This document shows, in pieces, positions 11,885 to 24,330 of a stretch of DNA of 64,000 bases. The position numbers and the translations under genes are program-made. Location of the stretch: contig LNAC01000273.1 of the NCBI GenBank assembly GCA_002007465.1, positions 1,138,349 to 1,202,348 on the forward strand, in the 5' to 3' direction. The stretch comes from Ailurus styani (taxonomy: Eukaryota > Chordata > Mammalia > Carnivora > Ailuridae). Position 1 is the first letter of the stretch. Each line of letters starts with the position of its first letter. The notes under the pieces were generated by a model. The model was not told where the DNA came from, ran no database searches, and saw nothing but the letters and a program-made list of their open reading frames with translations.

Positions 11885-13060
11885 TCCAAAAATGTCTTTT
11901 GGGTAGTCACTATGTTCCAAGGACATTTCTCAACTTAGGGAAACAGCAATGAAAATAAGAAACAAATCTTTACTTTCATGAAGCTTACTGTCTTTGGAAG
12001 AAGTGATAAAATAAATATATAGCTGGGTGACTGGGTGGCTCAGTCAGTTAAGCATCTGTCTTTGGCTCAGGTCATGATCCTAGGTGGGACTGAGTCCTGC
12101 GTTAGTCTCCCTGCTTGGTAGGGAGTCTGCTTCTTTGCCTCTTTCCTGGCTCACATGCTCTCACTCTCTCACACACTCTCTCTCAAATAAATAAAATCTT
12201 AAAAAAATAAATATAGCTATAAAGGCAAGACTGTGCTACATAAAAAAAGCTAATACAGTGTAGAGAAAATGAATGAGTTACCTTAAGGTAAGTGTCAGCA
12301 ACACATCTTTGAGGAAGGGATAGTTCAGTAAATTTCCCAGTGGAATGATAGAGTGAGTCACAGCAAAAGTAATGCTGCTAAGTTAGCACAAAGAGACAAG
12401 AGCTGTAAAAGCAGAGGTGGTGAGGAGGACAGGAGTGAGAGAGGAGCTCAGAGAGTGAGGCAGAAGCCAGATGAAGCAGGGCATTGTGAGATCATGGCAT
12501 CGAGTTTATACTTTATGTGCCTGGAAGCCATTGGAAATGTTGAGACAGGAAGTGATATGATCTGTTTTAAGATTTAGAAAGGTCACTTGACTGCCAAGTG
12601 GGGGATAGATTAAAGGGTCAGAAATGGAAGCCAGGAGACCAGCTGGGAGATTATTGAAGTATGAAAGATAATAGAGGCTTAGTTATGGAGACTAATCAAA
12701 TTCAGGACAAATTTAAAAGTTAGAGGTTACAGTACTTGCTGATATATTGGGTATGGCATGTATGGAGAGAGAGAAAGAAGCCAAAGAGAAATTTCTGTCC
12801 TGGGTGATTGGATGAATGCGTTCAACTAGGGGAGGAGCAGGTTGTGTGTGGAGGTGTCCTATAGAGAGAGCTATGCTCTAGCCATGATAACCTTGAGATG
12901 CTTACTAGGCCTATAGGAGGAAATGTCACTTAGATAGTCAGGTACATGTATTTGGAGGTTGGGAGTCCTCAGTGTGTTGATGACCTTTAAAAGCCAAAAG
13001 ATTGATTGAGATTACCTAGGGAGAGTGTAAATAGAGAAGGGGGGAGGATCAAAGACTAAG
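11885..13060 (+). repeat. Long ancient mammalian interspersed repeat (family not named), split by a SINE
   Basis: A recurrent mammalian repeat that I recognise by phrase order. It starts with a 'tatgttccaaggac ... atgaagcttactgtcttt' head. The middle has 'ggcagaagccagatgaagcagggcattgtgagatcatgg', then 'agccattggaaatgttgagacagg', then 'gtgatatgatctgttttaag'. The tail has 'tgtcctgggtgattgg', 'cttgagatgcttactaggcctat' and 'gattacctagggagagtgtaaatagagaa'. It is about 1 kb without the inserted CAN-SINE at 12024-12204. The open frame at 12353-12577 lies inside it and is not a gene. Confidence 0.65.
12024..12204 (+). mobile_element. CAN-SINE, older arctoid-type
   Basis: Body 'gactgggtggctcagtcagttaagcatctgtctttggctcaggtcatgatcc' type, ending 'caaataaataaaatctt' plus A tail. 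Target-site duplication aataaatatatagct/aataaatatagct at about 12010-12023 and 12206-12217, one dinucleotide different. The 'gttaagcatctg' variant marks an older subfamily than the 'gggttaaagcctctg' copies. Confidence 0.92.
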
Positions 13061-13790
13061 TTCATGGACTCTGTATCATTTACAATTGGCAAGGAATGGA
13101 GCTGACAAAGAACAAATCACTTCCTCCAATGAACTATCAAAAAGCCGAATAATTCATACATACAATACATACAATAGTCTATGTATAATATATAGAATCT
13201 AGCATATATATAGGTCCTATAATATGGGAGCCAGTCACACTATACTATTGTTATTTTATTTTTTCTTTATGTCTCCCTAATAGGTTTCTTATTTTTGTTT
13301 CAGGAACATCGCTTTCTGAGCTTACCATGTAGTAAATAATAAATGTTTGCAGAATAAAAGTATGTCTAAATAAATTTTGTGGGACTTGTCCAAGAAAATT
13401 TTCATAATCTATTTAGGGAGAAAAATGATACAAAGTAACACTTAAATCTGTTCCTGAAAGACAATGATAATGTATCTCTCTGTAAAACACACATTGCCCT
13501 TTTCTGAATTCCCTTTATTTATCATTGACACGTTAACAACTTTCATTTTGTTTTTATCTCATTTCTTCTATATTTGTGACTCCTTCTTATTCTTTTACTT
13601 ACTACTTTTCTTTAGAGATCAAGCACCTTTTCCATCATGCAATTTATTTTGATCACTGGCCATGCCCTCATCACCCATTCCAAATGCAGATCAGTTTCCA
13701 CAAAGATGTGCAGTCACTGTCTATTGGCTCAGTGGGCCAGACTTTCAGTTCGATACAGCGTGTGAGGCTGTATATAACTATAGACTTGAG
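13061..13790. other. No gene recognised
   Basis: Short TA-rich run at 13140-13215. Overlapping plus-strand open frames at 13464-13874 are composed of T-rich sequence and partly run into the SINE at 13808; none resembles a known protein. Confidence 0.55.
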
Positions 13791-13807
13791 AGTATAGAGG
13801 TTCTTAG

Positions 13808-13992
13808 GATGCCTGGGTGGCTTAGTCAAGTGTCTGTCTCAGGTCAGGTCATGATCCCAGGGTCCTGTAATTGAGCCTTGCGTTAGGCTTCCTGCTCTTC
13901 AGGAAGTCTGCTTCTCCTTCTGCCTCTGCTGCTCCCCCTGCTCATGCTCTCTCTCTCTGTCAAAATAAATAAATAAAATCTTTAAAAAAAAA
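13808..13992 (+). mobile_element. CAN-SINE, older type, diverged
   Basis: Head 'ggatgcctgggtggcttagtc' (A and B box region shortened by a small deletion), tail 'caaaataaataaataaaatctttaaaaaaaaa'. Eroded target-site duplication: agtatagaggttctt at 13791-13805 against agtatggagactttc at 13993-14007. Confidence 0.9.
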
Positions 13993-14007
13993 AGTATGGA
14001 GACTTTC

Positions 14008-15419
14008 TGATAGCACACCTATGCCTGTGGGCAGGTATCCACAGATGACTGCCTTTAGGTGTTTGCCTGCAGGAGCTCATTGAAAGTCAATGCAAATGAG
14101 GCCATTTTGCCTGGCAGAAGACATTAACCTGCAGGAACCTGTAGGCACAGGTGTATTTTAGGACCATAACTGTGTACTTCTTAAACATACGTATGACATT
14201 ATACATTAATCATAAATACTAGGTCCACAACGTGAGGGATACCCAATAAAGTAGGTGAAGAAGAGATGTGTCAAAAAGCAGAATCACACAATTGCAGAGA
14301 ATGTGTTTGTCAACCTCCCCATTTTGTATGCTTCATCTCTACCACCGCTTTGGCTTTCATTCCACCATGATTGTAAGAAAAGATAGTTCGAAAAATAATC
14401 TTACGGCATGTTGATAATGGGAAAATATAACTGAACCAAAAGCAACCTACTTAAAATTTTGTTGTGATTTAAATAGAGGAAAGTAATTAAATTTTAAATA
14501 GCCACATAGAGTTCAAAAACATTTTTTTTATTTCTGACTTACACCAAGTATTCAGTGCTAACGTTTAACAATTGGAGGTCACGCTGAGCTCCAAATCTGG
14601 ATGGTGACTGAAAGGCTGTTCTACATTTTCTGCTTTTTAAAATTGTTAGCACTTTTAGTTATATTTGATCAGTGAAAGTATTAAAAAAAAACCAACACCT
14701 CACCTCCTTCCCTAACTAACCACCTCACAGGGATCCTTTCTTAAGCGAGAATCCCTTCTGGGTTTTCATAGTGTGCACTTCGTCATCATACCCAGGTCTA
14801 AATGTTGCATCAGGAATCAATCATTTCACTTATGTAAGGTTGTTCCCCACACCCCATCCCCCGCCCTTCCTCACTCACATAACTTTCCTAAACCGGTAAA
14901 TGTATTCTCTATCTTCTATACATCTTTTCACCCCTACCTCTACAACATGAATTTTTATTGAACTGTATAGAAAATTCTTAAAAATAAAATGTGGCTTTGA
15001 ACGTACAATGGAGGTTAATGCATGTGATATTCTTGAGATTCAAGACCATACTGGAGAGGGTCAGAAAGGAGTTATACTGCTTTATGCGTATTATGCAGCA
15101 CACAAATTAAAACATATATTTGACATTTGCAGGGGATTCAGACTCTGCTATAATTTCATGTGCAGGTGGGTGCTTAATAAATAATTTTTGATGATAAGCC
15201 AAGAATATGCTCTATATAGGATTTGAGCATATGTTCCATGATATTAATGATAAAACATATGTTTAAAAACATTTCCATCCAAGCCTGGGACATATTGCCT
15301 CCATCTTTTACTGAACATCTCCTCCAAAAAGGCCTCATCTTGAAATAAAAACGTTTGAAAATCTAGGAATGTTCCCCCTGGTCTCATTCTTTTTCCTGCT
15401 TGCCAAGAGCATAACCTTC
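14008..15419. other. No gene recognised; contains an imperfect inverted repeat at 14014-14154
   Basis: Arms around 'cacacctatgcctgtgggcag' (14014) and 'cctgtaggcacaggtgt' (14138) are roughly inverted. The rest is AT-rich unique sequence, with a pyrimidine-rich part at 14690-14940. Confidence 0.45.
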
Positions 15420-15830
15420 AGAAATCTAAGTCGGCTAGTGCCTGTTTTGCTTTAAAACCTTTCAAGTCTGTAACATGGCGCCTGGGACCCTCCACACATT
15501 TACAATCTGATCCTAATCTACTATGTTTTTCCTGTCTTGTTTTTCACTCCCTTTCTCCACCCACCCTATTATATATCTGAACATGTGATGAAGTTTCACA
15601 CCTCCATGCTCTTTTTAGTACTATTTAATCAGGCTGGAATGTGTTTGCCAACTTTCTCTGCATGGTGAGCTCTACTCAGACTAATCCCCTCTTTAAAAAG
15701 TTGTCTCCTCAGAGAGCTCCTCCCCACTTTCTGGACCCTTCTTTGCCTTGTCCTACTTCTTCATCTACCATGCTAATTGTTCCAAGCTGGCTACTCTATT
15801 ACCTGCATCTCACGCTCTCCTGAGCTAATC
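15420..15830 (+). repeat. L2 (LINE-2) 3' region
   Basis: Phrase order follows L2: 'ttgctttaaaacctttcaagt', 'tttacaatctgatcctaatctac', 'ttcacacctccatgctcttttt', 'aggctggaatgtgtttgcc', 'tcagagagctcctccccactttctgg'. These are degenerate coding and 3' UTR pieces of LINE-2. The open frame at 15641-15823 is part of it. Confidence 0.72.
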
Positions 15831-17239
15831 TTTATGGAGTGTGGGATATGGCACAGGTGATGGGGACAATCACAGGTGAGTGACATTCTTGAGGAGCTTC
15901 TTCACATTTAATCTCATTTTGGATACTCCATTTATTTTATTTGTAAAATAGATTTTAAATGTCAGAAATAACATGTTTTTGTGGGGAGAATGTAAGCATT
16001 CAAGTTGTACATGATTAAGATATGGGGATAATAATTATGTAGAGAAAATAGAAAACTATTCAATTACTTCAGTTCCCAAATTCTGAGGTAAACATTTTAA
16101 ACAGCATGATGTATAGTCTTTCATTGTTTTTTTTTTTGCATACCTTCTCATATCTAGAAAGCCAGATAGATCTTTTTAAGAAAAATTGTATCTTTTTAAT
16201 ATACAGCTTGATTTTATTCAATTGTCCTCTTTGTACGTCTAAACACCCAGGTCTACCTTATCTCTTTATAACTTATTTTATACCATATTTCTTAAACCTT
16301 TAGTGTCTGCGTAGGTGGCCCCAAATTACTTATGCATTGCTTTTATTGGCATTTAGTCTGTTTCCAGTTGTTTAGTATAGTCAATAATGCTGTGGTGTAT
16401 TTCCTAGAATATATGTCTTTTCCCATTTGGGACACCAAAAATTAGGGTTCACCTTGCTCAGTTTTCTATCCATAAGAATAACAAGAGATTCATTAATCCA
16501 GAAAAAAAAGTTTAAAAAAGGGAATGGTAGAGATGATTAAATACATACTATGAAACACAAATTGCATGTGTAACTTCCTTATTCAGGCATGATTATATGT
16601 AGCAAACCATAAATATTAAGTACCAGATAGCTCATAGTATTTTATACCCCCCCCCCATTTAATTTTTGAAGCCCTTAGTGTGTGGTTAAAGAAACTGCCT
16701 CTGACCTGATCTGCTTTGGAATATTTCTTTTCCTTAACAGTCAATGTTCTTCCTTTTTTTTTTTTTTTTTTTAAATTCCCATGAAGTACTTTCTTCACAT
16801 GGAAATAGACTAGTTTACTCTTTGTATTTGGGTTCTTAATACTAATTAAAGATTCTTTCCATTCACTGAGTTCCAACCACTATTGTTCAGGGGTTAAATA
16901 CAGAGTTTCCAGTCTTTTTATATAACAGGAGTTATTTTCCTTTATTGTGTTGTGAAATATTTTTTTCATCAGATTGTTAAGGTCATTTCCACTTATAGGG
17001 CTCTGAGGAATTCTGCTATCTATCTATTACTTTAGCTATATTTATGTCTCTGATCAGTTGTATCATGGGATGGGCAGCTACTTTTAGTTTCTTTGCTTGC
17101 TACTATTCGCTACCCTTCAATCAGAGAAAATAGTGCTCCTTTCTGGAAAGAAGAACTCCCAGAGTTAAGATGGTCTCTTAGGCAGATTCTTGTGGAAAAG
17201 TACTATTCTGTACCTCTCTGGCCACAGCACTTCCTGCCA
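15831..17239. other. No gene recognised; possible decayed L1 piece near 16320-16430
   Basis: 'gtctgtttccagttgtttagtatagtcaataatgctg' resembles the antisense 3' region of old L1M elements. Homopolymer runs: C at 16649-16657 and T at 16755-16772. Nothing else identified. Confidence 0.4.
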
Positions 17240-17415
17240 CCATGTTGTAGGCTGTAATGACATCTGTGTTCACATGTTATTGCATCTATTTATATACATC
17301 TTTCCATCAGGAATGTGAACAACTTGTAGGAAGGGTGTATTTGTATTATTCCCTTGTGCATGGCAGAATACCTGACTCGAATTAAATGCTCAATCAATTT
17401 TGACGAAAGAATTAC
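17240..17415 (+). repeat. L2 (LINE-2) 3' end
   Basis: 'tcaggaatgtgaacaacttgtaggaaggg', 'cccttgtgcatggcagaatacctg', 'aattaaatgctcaatcaattttgacga' follow the L2 terminal UTR (the 'gtgagctccttgagggcaggg ... gtgcctggcaca ... gctcaataaat' order). Confidence 0.65.
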
Positions 17416-17652
17416 CATATGTATAAATAACTTTTCTCTTTATTAAAGATGGAATTATAAAGACAGTGCATTTTTAAGTTATTTAATGATACCGATTAGA
17501 TTGATTCAGTTGAAATTTTATGTGTTGTTTGAAAAGAGAAAGGTAGCCGTAGCTCAGAATTTTTATTCCCAAGTAAACTTCAAAAAACTTCATAAGGGCT
17601 TGAACAACCTCTTCTTTTGGATGGGAAGAAAGTTCTGGAAAACTTTTTTTGT

Positions 17653-17822
17653 GGGACACCTGGGTGGCTCGGTTGGTTAAGTATCTGCCTTGGGCTCAGG
17701 TCATGGAATCCCACGTCGGGCTCTCTGCTCAGCCGGGAGCCTGCTTCTCCCACTGCTTGCTTCTCCCTCTGCTTGTGTTTATTCTCTCTCTCTGATAAAT
17801 AAATAAAATCTTTAAAAAAAAT
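17653..17822 (+). mobile_element. CAN-SINE with internal deletion
   Basis: Head 'gggacacctgggtggctcggttggttaagtatctgcc', tail 'gataaataaataaaatctttaaaaaaa'. About 25 bp usually found between 'caggtcatg' and 'cgggctctctgctcag' is missing (near 17706-17716). Flanking T-rich sequence makes the target-site duplication unclear. Confidence 0.92.
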
Positions 17823-20800
17823 AAAATTTAAAAAAAAACCCTTTTTGCTTTGAAACATTGAAATCCAAGGGCCATTTTTTAACTTTTTGCACATGATTTT
17901 TTTCTAGGGGAAAAAACTGGCTGAAAGGAAAGTTACAGGGCAGCTAATATTTAGAGAAAATAATGCTTATTTGAAAAAAGGAGACTGTGTATGCTTCAAC
18001 TTGATGGATAATTTTCCCTCATCATAATTAGAGCTTATTCTTTGCAGTTATTTTCTTCATTCTCTTAGAAGACAAATTAGAAGGCAGCTAGAAAGGGCAC
18101 TCTACAATTTTGTCACAACCAACTCTGTCCATTCATGTTCTCTGTGAATATGTTGACCATCTGATGATAGAATGAACATAAAATGGAGGCAGCAAACTAC
18201 CAGCGCTGTTTAAACCCTTCATTTTCATTTATGCTAGTTGCCTCCGCCATACTTCTGCAAATAATTATATTTCTTTGTAGGAACAATTTTGACTGTCATT
18301 GCTCCTAGCAGACTTCTTTAAATGTACTCTCTGAAAAATCTGGGGAGAAGTGTTTTCTAAAACCATATATGCAGTGCTTTAACCTCAGAGCCTGAATGTA
18401 TTCTGCCTCTCTTGAATGAGAGTAGGAACTAGGGATGCAGTTTTCCCTGAATTCAGTCTCCTGTACAACATGGGGTGATCTATGTTTTGCTTTCTAGAAT
18501 ATACTGCCTGACTACTGGTACTAGCTTCTACTGTAAGAGAATTCTTTACACACCTAATGACCTTAGCAGCTGTACTCTCTGATTGTTTTGTATATTCTAA
18601 CAATTTCTATTGAGTGTATGTGTGCCTAGTCTGGTTGTGTGCAACCACTGATTAATTTTCTCTCACAATCATCTCCTGTATGCTTTCTCAGTCTCATTCT
18701 TCAGGTAAGTGAACTGTAGAAAGGGAAACATCAGCCTCCAAATCATTTGAAAGTATTACGTGTGAAGTTCCATTTTTGATTTATTTGTCCAGGGGACTAC
18801 CAATATTTTTTTATTTTGTATTTTGAATTCTTTCCTCACCATGCCAACCGTCAGGGCAGCGAGAATCCTCCAGGCCTGCTTAAAGACATGTAGCCCGCTG
18901 AAGTCCATGATCCTGTGTGTCGGGCATTTTATATCGATCTGTGTATTTATAAAGTATTTGGCTTCCACTGTCTCCTTCCATACTAGAAAATGAGCAAATG
19001 TAGTGGTATAATACATTCACTACATAGTAGTAATTTTAAAAATATCTAGTTAACACATGGGGATAATACCAAATGTTTTTTAGCCTTTCACATAAGCATT
19101 TTATCAGTATGCAGGAATCTTCAAAATAAAAAGCAATTATGTACCTTTACTAAACATTATTTTTCCTGACTAAAAGTACACACCCAGAAGTCTCAGATCC
19201 TCCTGGTATTATACCAAACTGGTCCTAGACAACCAATTGTCAATTTTAGTTGACATATTAATCCATCTCTCCCTTGGCTATGCTTTGGTAAGTCAACTGC
19301 ATTGTATTAATCAGAAGGCTAGTGGATGGAATGGGATAACAATTTTGTACAAGGGGAAGAATGTGGGGAAAATACATAAATTCATATCTGGCTTAGCATT
19401 GAAGTAGAAAATTCTAAATCTATGAGTTAGCTGTCAATTTATATGCACTAAAATCAGGAAGCAGCAACCACCAAAATACTAGCTGATTTAAATGAGTACA
19501 ATTTTCAAAGAATTTGGAGACACAGTGGAACTTATTTCTTATGAGCAGACATTTCAAAGGGTGGGCAGTCTTATGCACACAATAAAAACAATGATAAGCC
19601 TGCACTACACCTTGGTGCATTAGGGTCAGTAATTCTAATTTAACCCCAAATTCCGCTTGGTATTTACTACTAAATAATATTCGGAAAGCTAATTCCTAGC
19701 CAGTTTTGGTTTCCTGGTTTATGGTGTATAGCTAGAGGATGAAGAATACTTTTCAGGTCATTATTAATTCAAAATGTATGTATTATCCTTATCAAGAATT
19801 TAGTAGTGTTTTTATTAGCTCTGCCTCTGTAACTCCCCAGAGAGTTGCACTGTGTGGGTTTATCAAGTTAGCATATTTTTTATGACTTACTTGATTAGAA
19901 GTGATAGGACATTCAAATTATATGACCAAAGTGAGAAATAATTTTCCTACTTTTCTAGTTCTGATATTTTTTGGGAAATAAAAGGAAGCTTCCTTCTTAT
20001 TTGTAGTGTTGAGCCAAGTTAAAGTAATAAATGAAAATTTTCACACTATTTTATCTCCATTAATAAGCTTGAGTCAGGAATGAATAGGTGATAAACATGA
20101 AAAGACACAAGAATAGGAAAATTTGGCACACTAGTAGAAATTCACAATTGTAATTGTTCCTTACAAAGGTACTCTTATTTTGTAGGTTTGAGATCTAAAT
20201 TTGACCACCTAAGTATTTTTATTCCGATGACAGAAAAGAGTTTAACTTATAATTATAACTAATTAGGAGACACTTAGCCATTTTTATTTTATAGGTGAGT
20301 GTTCCAGGATGGTTGTGTAGAATCTCTTCATATGTCTGTAAATATTTCTAAAAAAAGAAGTAGAAGGAAAAAAAAGGAAAAGTAGTATCAGTTCCCTGGT
20401 GACTTATAAGCTATATTTGTCACCATGTAATAAAACACTTCTCGTCTATGTTTCAGTCTCAAATGTCACTTGCAATCTCTCTCTCTTTGTAAATTGTTAA
20501 TAACAAAATATCTGGATTGTGAGCAGGGAAAGAAGAGGAAAATATCATGTAAATAGAATGGAATGTCTCTCCAAGCCATGGTCACTAAAATGCACATATA
20601 ATGCTCAAATTCTGTGAATGCTGCCTTGAACGTTATGGTCTAATAAAATTATGGATAAATTTTATAATCAAGTTTTAAAAATAGTAAACTTTACTTGTAG
20701 CATCTGAAAGCTCTGTGTTTGCAGATACAGAGTTTGTGGATTTCAGTGGGACACTAGGAAAAACTTTTCAGCAACAAAGTAATGGTGGATGGAAATAGTC

Positions 20801-22601
20801 TAGTTTATTAACAGCCAACTCTTCAAGACCCCAGGGAGGGGATAGTTAGAACATGCAGCTATAAAATTAATGGAAACTTAAAAATGGATGCCAAAGTCTG
20901 TATTATCATCTTACAAGTCTTACATATCTTTAGGACACTGATATTTGTTCACCGAGTGAATAAACAACTCACAATTTAGATAGATAAAGCAAGATATACC
21001 TAAGCTGGTCTCATACTTGAAGGAGAATTTAAACACAAACAAACAAAAACCCACCAAACAAAAAACGTGGTTGGTAAATTCTTTGTATCTATCTGCAGGA
21101 CTATAATAAAGTCCCTTGATTGGGATAAAACATTTACATCAATCCAAATCAGTAAAGAAAATCCAATTTTAACAGGAGTTTTGGATAATTTCAGATAATC
21201 ATAAAAGAGAGCCCATATTCAACAATGCACCTGAAGCATTTGGAGTGATTGTCTTGGATGCTTGCATAGTAGCTGTGCTCTAACTTCTGAATATGAAATA
21301 TTTTGCAAAATATAGATTCTGAAAATATGCCCAATCCAAAATAAAATTGTACTCAATTCTTTTGTTCTTCCTACCATATAACTTTAAATCATTTCATAGA
21401 CATGATTGGCAGCTTGATTTCCAATTTCACAGATTTTAGAGGGAAATCAAATTCCTTCTTGTTGAACCATGCATTTTGCATGAACTTATGCATTTAATTT
21501 GTTATACCATTTTCTTGTTGCTGGAATACATATTCAGCAGGGTTTTTTCTGGTTGTTTATTTTTAGTGTTGCTTGGATTTTTTTGTTTGTTTGTTTGTCT
21601 CAACCACTGACATATAATGATAGGACAACTAACATCATTGGCAAGAGCTGGGGAATTTGTTATAACCTCAAATGGTGCTTTTTTAAGGACAGAATCAGTA
21701 TAGAGAAAGCTGGGGGGGCATGTATCCAGAAACTACACAAAAAACAAAGTGAGTAACATTAGACATTTATATCACATAATATACAAACCTTAAAATGTTG
21801 CCTTTCAAATATCCACACTTCATTTCTTAGGAAGGAGAAGAAAATAAATGCCATGCTGTTAGAAAGGTAAGTCATGTGATTATAGAAGTGAATCGTTTTT
21901 AAATTTTAGGGCGGCTCTGTTCTTATCCTACTTGTGATTGCCAGTCTCACTGAAAAAAAAAATGAACAAGAACCAAGGCTTTGCTTTCTATGTCATGCTT
22001 ATCTTAGAGGACTTCAGGGTTTTCTTTGCACATTTCCCCCCTTATTACTCTCAGAACGTTGGCTGCCTAAGCACTGCTCAGTTACAAACCTAATTTATAA
22101 GTCAACACTGTAAAGACAAAATTGGTGCTAAGAGTTTTTAATAATTATCTGTGAGCTTATCTGAACCAGGTAATTCATAGTTTATAAAATCCTACCTTAA
22201 ATTAAATTTGTATTAGTTCACAAAGATGTTCTATGAGGTTTTTACCTTTTAGCTACTTCAGCATAGCAATTAAATTAGATAACACACACACAAATAAAAA
22301 GGAGGGTTTTCAGAAAGCCATCCAACTAAAAAGTCAGCTCTCATTATGCTATGAAAATCAAGTCATACGCCTGCTAATTTTCTTTGTTCTTATTTATTCA
22401 ATGGCTCTATAGCTATAGCCAGGCCTCTTTATTATGTCATTAATTATTTATAAATGAATACTGTTACAGTAAACTTTTTGCAACATCCAACTAAAATGTC
22501 TAAGAAAAGATGTATTATGGGACTAAATTGACAAAGAGATGGTAAAGGTATTGCTGAATCAGCTAAACATACCATAGTGCTTAGAGTAGGCATTTAGGTT
22601 T
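17823..22601. other. No gene recognised; repeat-poor unique sequence
   Basis: Nearly 4.8 kb in which I identify no repeat family and no supported exon. One short CpG-containing segment on the minus strand (18841-18912) has exon-like borders and is treated as a lead only. Remaining open frames (18385-18603, 18756-19016, 19420-19620 minus; 21499-21756 plus) carry no recognisable domain. Confidence 0.5.
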
Positions 22602-22619
22602 CACACACACACACACACA
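22602..22619. repeat. (CA)n microsatellite
   Basis: Nine uninterrupted CA units. Confidence 0.9.
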
Positions 22620-23827
22620 TATCTAGTTTTCTTTTCCCAAGTTACTGTCAGTTTTGTAAAATGTCAGGTTAAACTGATGTTTCTGCTCTTTCATAAATGT
22701 TTATCTGAAAATGATTGGGTACTGTCAATTGAAGTCATGCAGAAAGGGTATACCAATGAAAGAATCTATTTTGTTATGTTAATTACTACCTAACATTTGA
22801 AGGTCTTATATTATCATATATGTTTAAAGATTTGTTGCTGACAGATGATCATTGTAATGAATGTGCTTGGGACTATATAGACTTTAGGAGAGTAAATTTA
22901 CTGTGGTCGTAAAAATGGGCTTTGATTTCTGCCTGCTTTGACCTCTTTCACGAAGATAACCACTAGATAAGGCTAACCCAAAATTTATTTATCGTATCGG
23001 ATTTCAGTGTAACTCTGAAGTGCATGCTCTTTTCTACTGTGTCCCATTGACTTCCTCTCCAGCTTTTCTTCTTCTAATCTCTGTCTCTCTCAATTTTAAT
23101 TTTTAGGCAACTCCTGTAGATTTCCCTTTTCCTCTTGCCTATTTCCATCTCTCCTTTCTGACCCCAAATTTCCAAAGTTGTATTCCGCACATTAAGTCAT
23201 TCAACAAATCAGGTACTCATGCAAAGAAAGCCATCCTGATTGTTTCTCTCCCTTCAACTCTGTCAAATTTAGTAATAAACATGAAGCATGCTAAATTTTC
23301 TATCACAACTTCTGTTGCAAAGCTTAATAGTTTAATACTGCATCTAAATTTTATGACGTTTTAATTTCATTTGTTTCACAAAATTCTTATTAATTGTGCT
23401 TTAAGAGATTTGATTGGTATATCACATCTATAGATAATGTTGTATTAGAAAAATCTAAAATTTGAGAAGCCTATGACCTTGAGATATGACAATTCTATAC
23501 ACATAGCAATATTAGGAGTTTAATTAAGACAGTTTGTTAGATCGGGCTCATATTTTGCTGTTATTTTAAGGTACAAATAACCTTCTAAAATATTTAAAAT
23601 ATTCACAAGAGTTATTTTAAAAACTGGGGAAAATAGAAAAGATATAAAGAAACAAAAAAGTGATCCTTCCTAGTAAACTAATACTCATTTGCACAATTAT
23701 TTTCAGTTGTTCCTTTGTGTATTTTTTTGTATCACAAGGTGATCCTGGACATCCAAGTTAGTATCTTGCCTTTAAAAATTCTCCTCATGTAGCTTCATAT
23801 CACAAGCATTTTCTAATGACATTTACA
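22620..23827. other. No gene recognised
   Basis: AT-rich. The part at 23050-23230 is pyrimidine-rich and could be very old LINE-2, but the match is too weak to call. Confidence 0.45.
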
Positions 23828-23950
23828 TAGCGATAAGAACATAGACTCTGGAGTCCATCTTCCTGGGTTTTACTTCTGGGTTTGCCACTTATTAACTCTA
23901 TGTGAAGTATCCAATGCCTGTTGTATAATTTGTGCTGTATAAGGGTAAGC
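23828..23950 (+). repeat. MIR fragment
   Basis: 'agaacatagactctggagtccatcttcctgggtttt', then 'gccacttattaactctatgtg', the core order of MIR (anticodon-loop side and core region). Confidence 0.7.
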
Positions 23951-24330
23951 TATTATTTATAAATATTTCAGACTATTTAGTATTCCATTATAAATTATAG
24001 TATATTTTATTAATGCTTTTCATATTATCTGACAGGTTATATTTAGTTTTTGCTATTATAAATAACTTTTGCAAGGAACATCTTTAAAAGGTATCTTTCT
24101 TTTTTTCCCCAAATTTCTCCTTGTTTCCCTATGGAGAGATTCATAGATAGGGAATTACTGGGCCAATAAGAGTTGCTATTTAAAGGTTCCTGCTGCATAT
24201 TGGCAAACTAATTTCCATAAATGTTACCGCATTATTCTCAAGCCATCTATGAAGGAGCTACATTCTCTATGTTCATGTCACGTGCTATCCTTTTGAAGTA
24301 ATGGTCCTTTTAGTCTCTTTATTGACATAA
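23951..24330 (-). repeat. Old LINE-1 (L1M) 3' fragment
   Basis: On the plus strand: 'ttttgctattataaataacttttgcaaggaacatc', 'gggaattactgggccaataag', 'tggcaaactaatttccataaa', which is the antisense text of an L1M 3' end. No frame remains. Confidence 0.55.

Noticed and set aside
13464..13874. Three overlapping plus-strand frames
   Set aside because: T-rich hydrophobic text partly running into a SINE; no domain.
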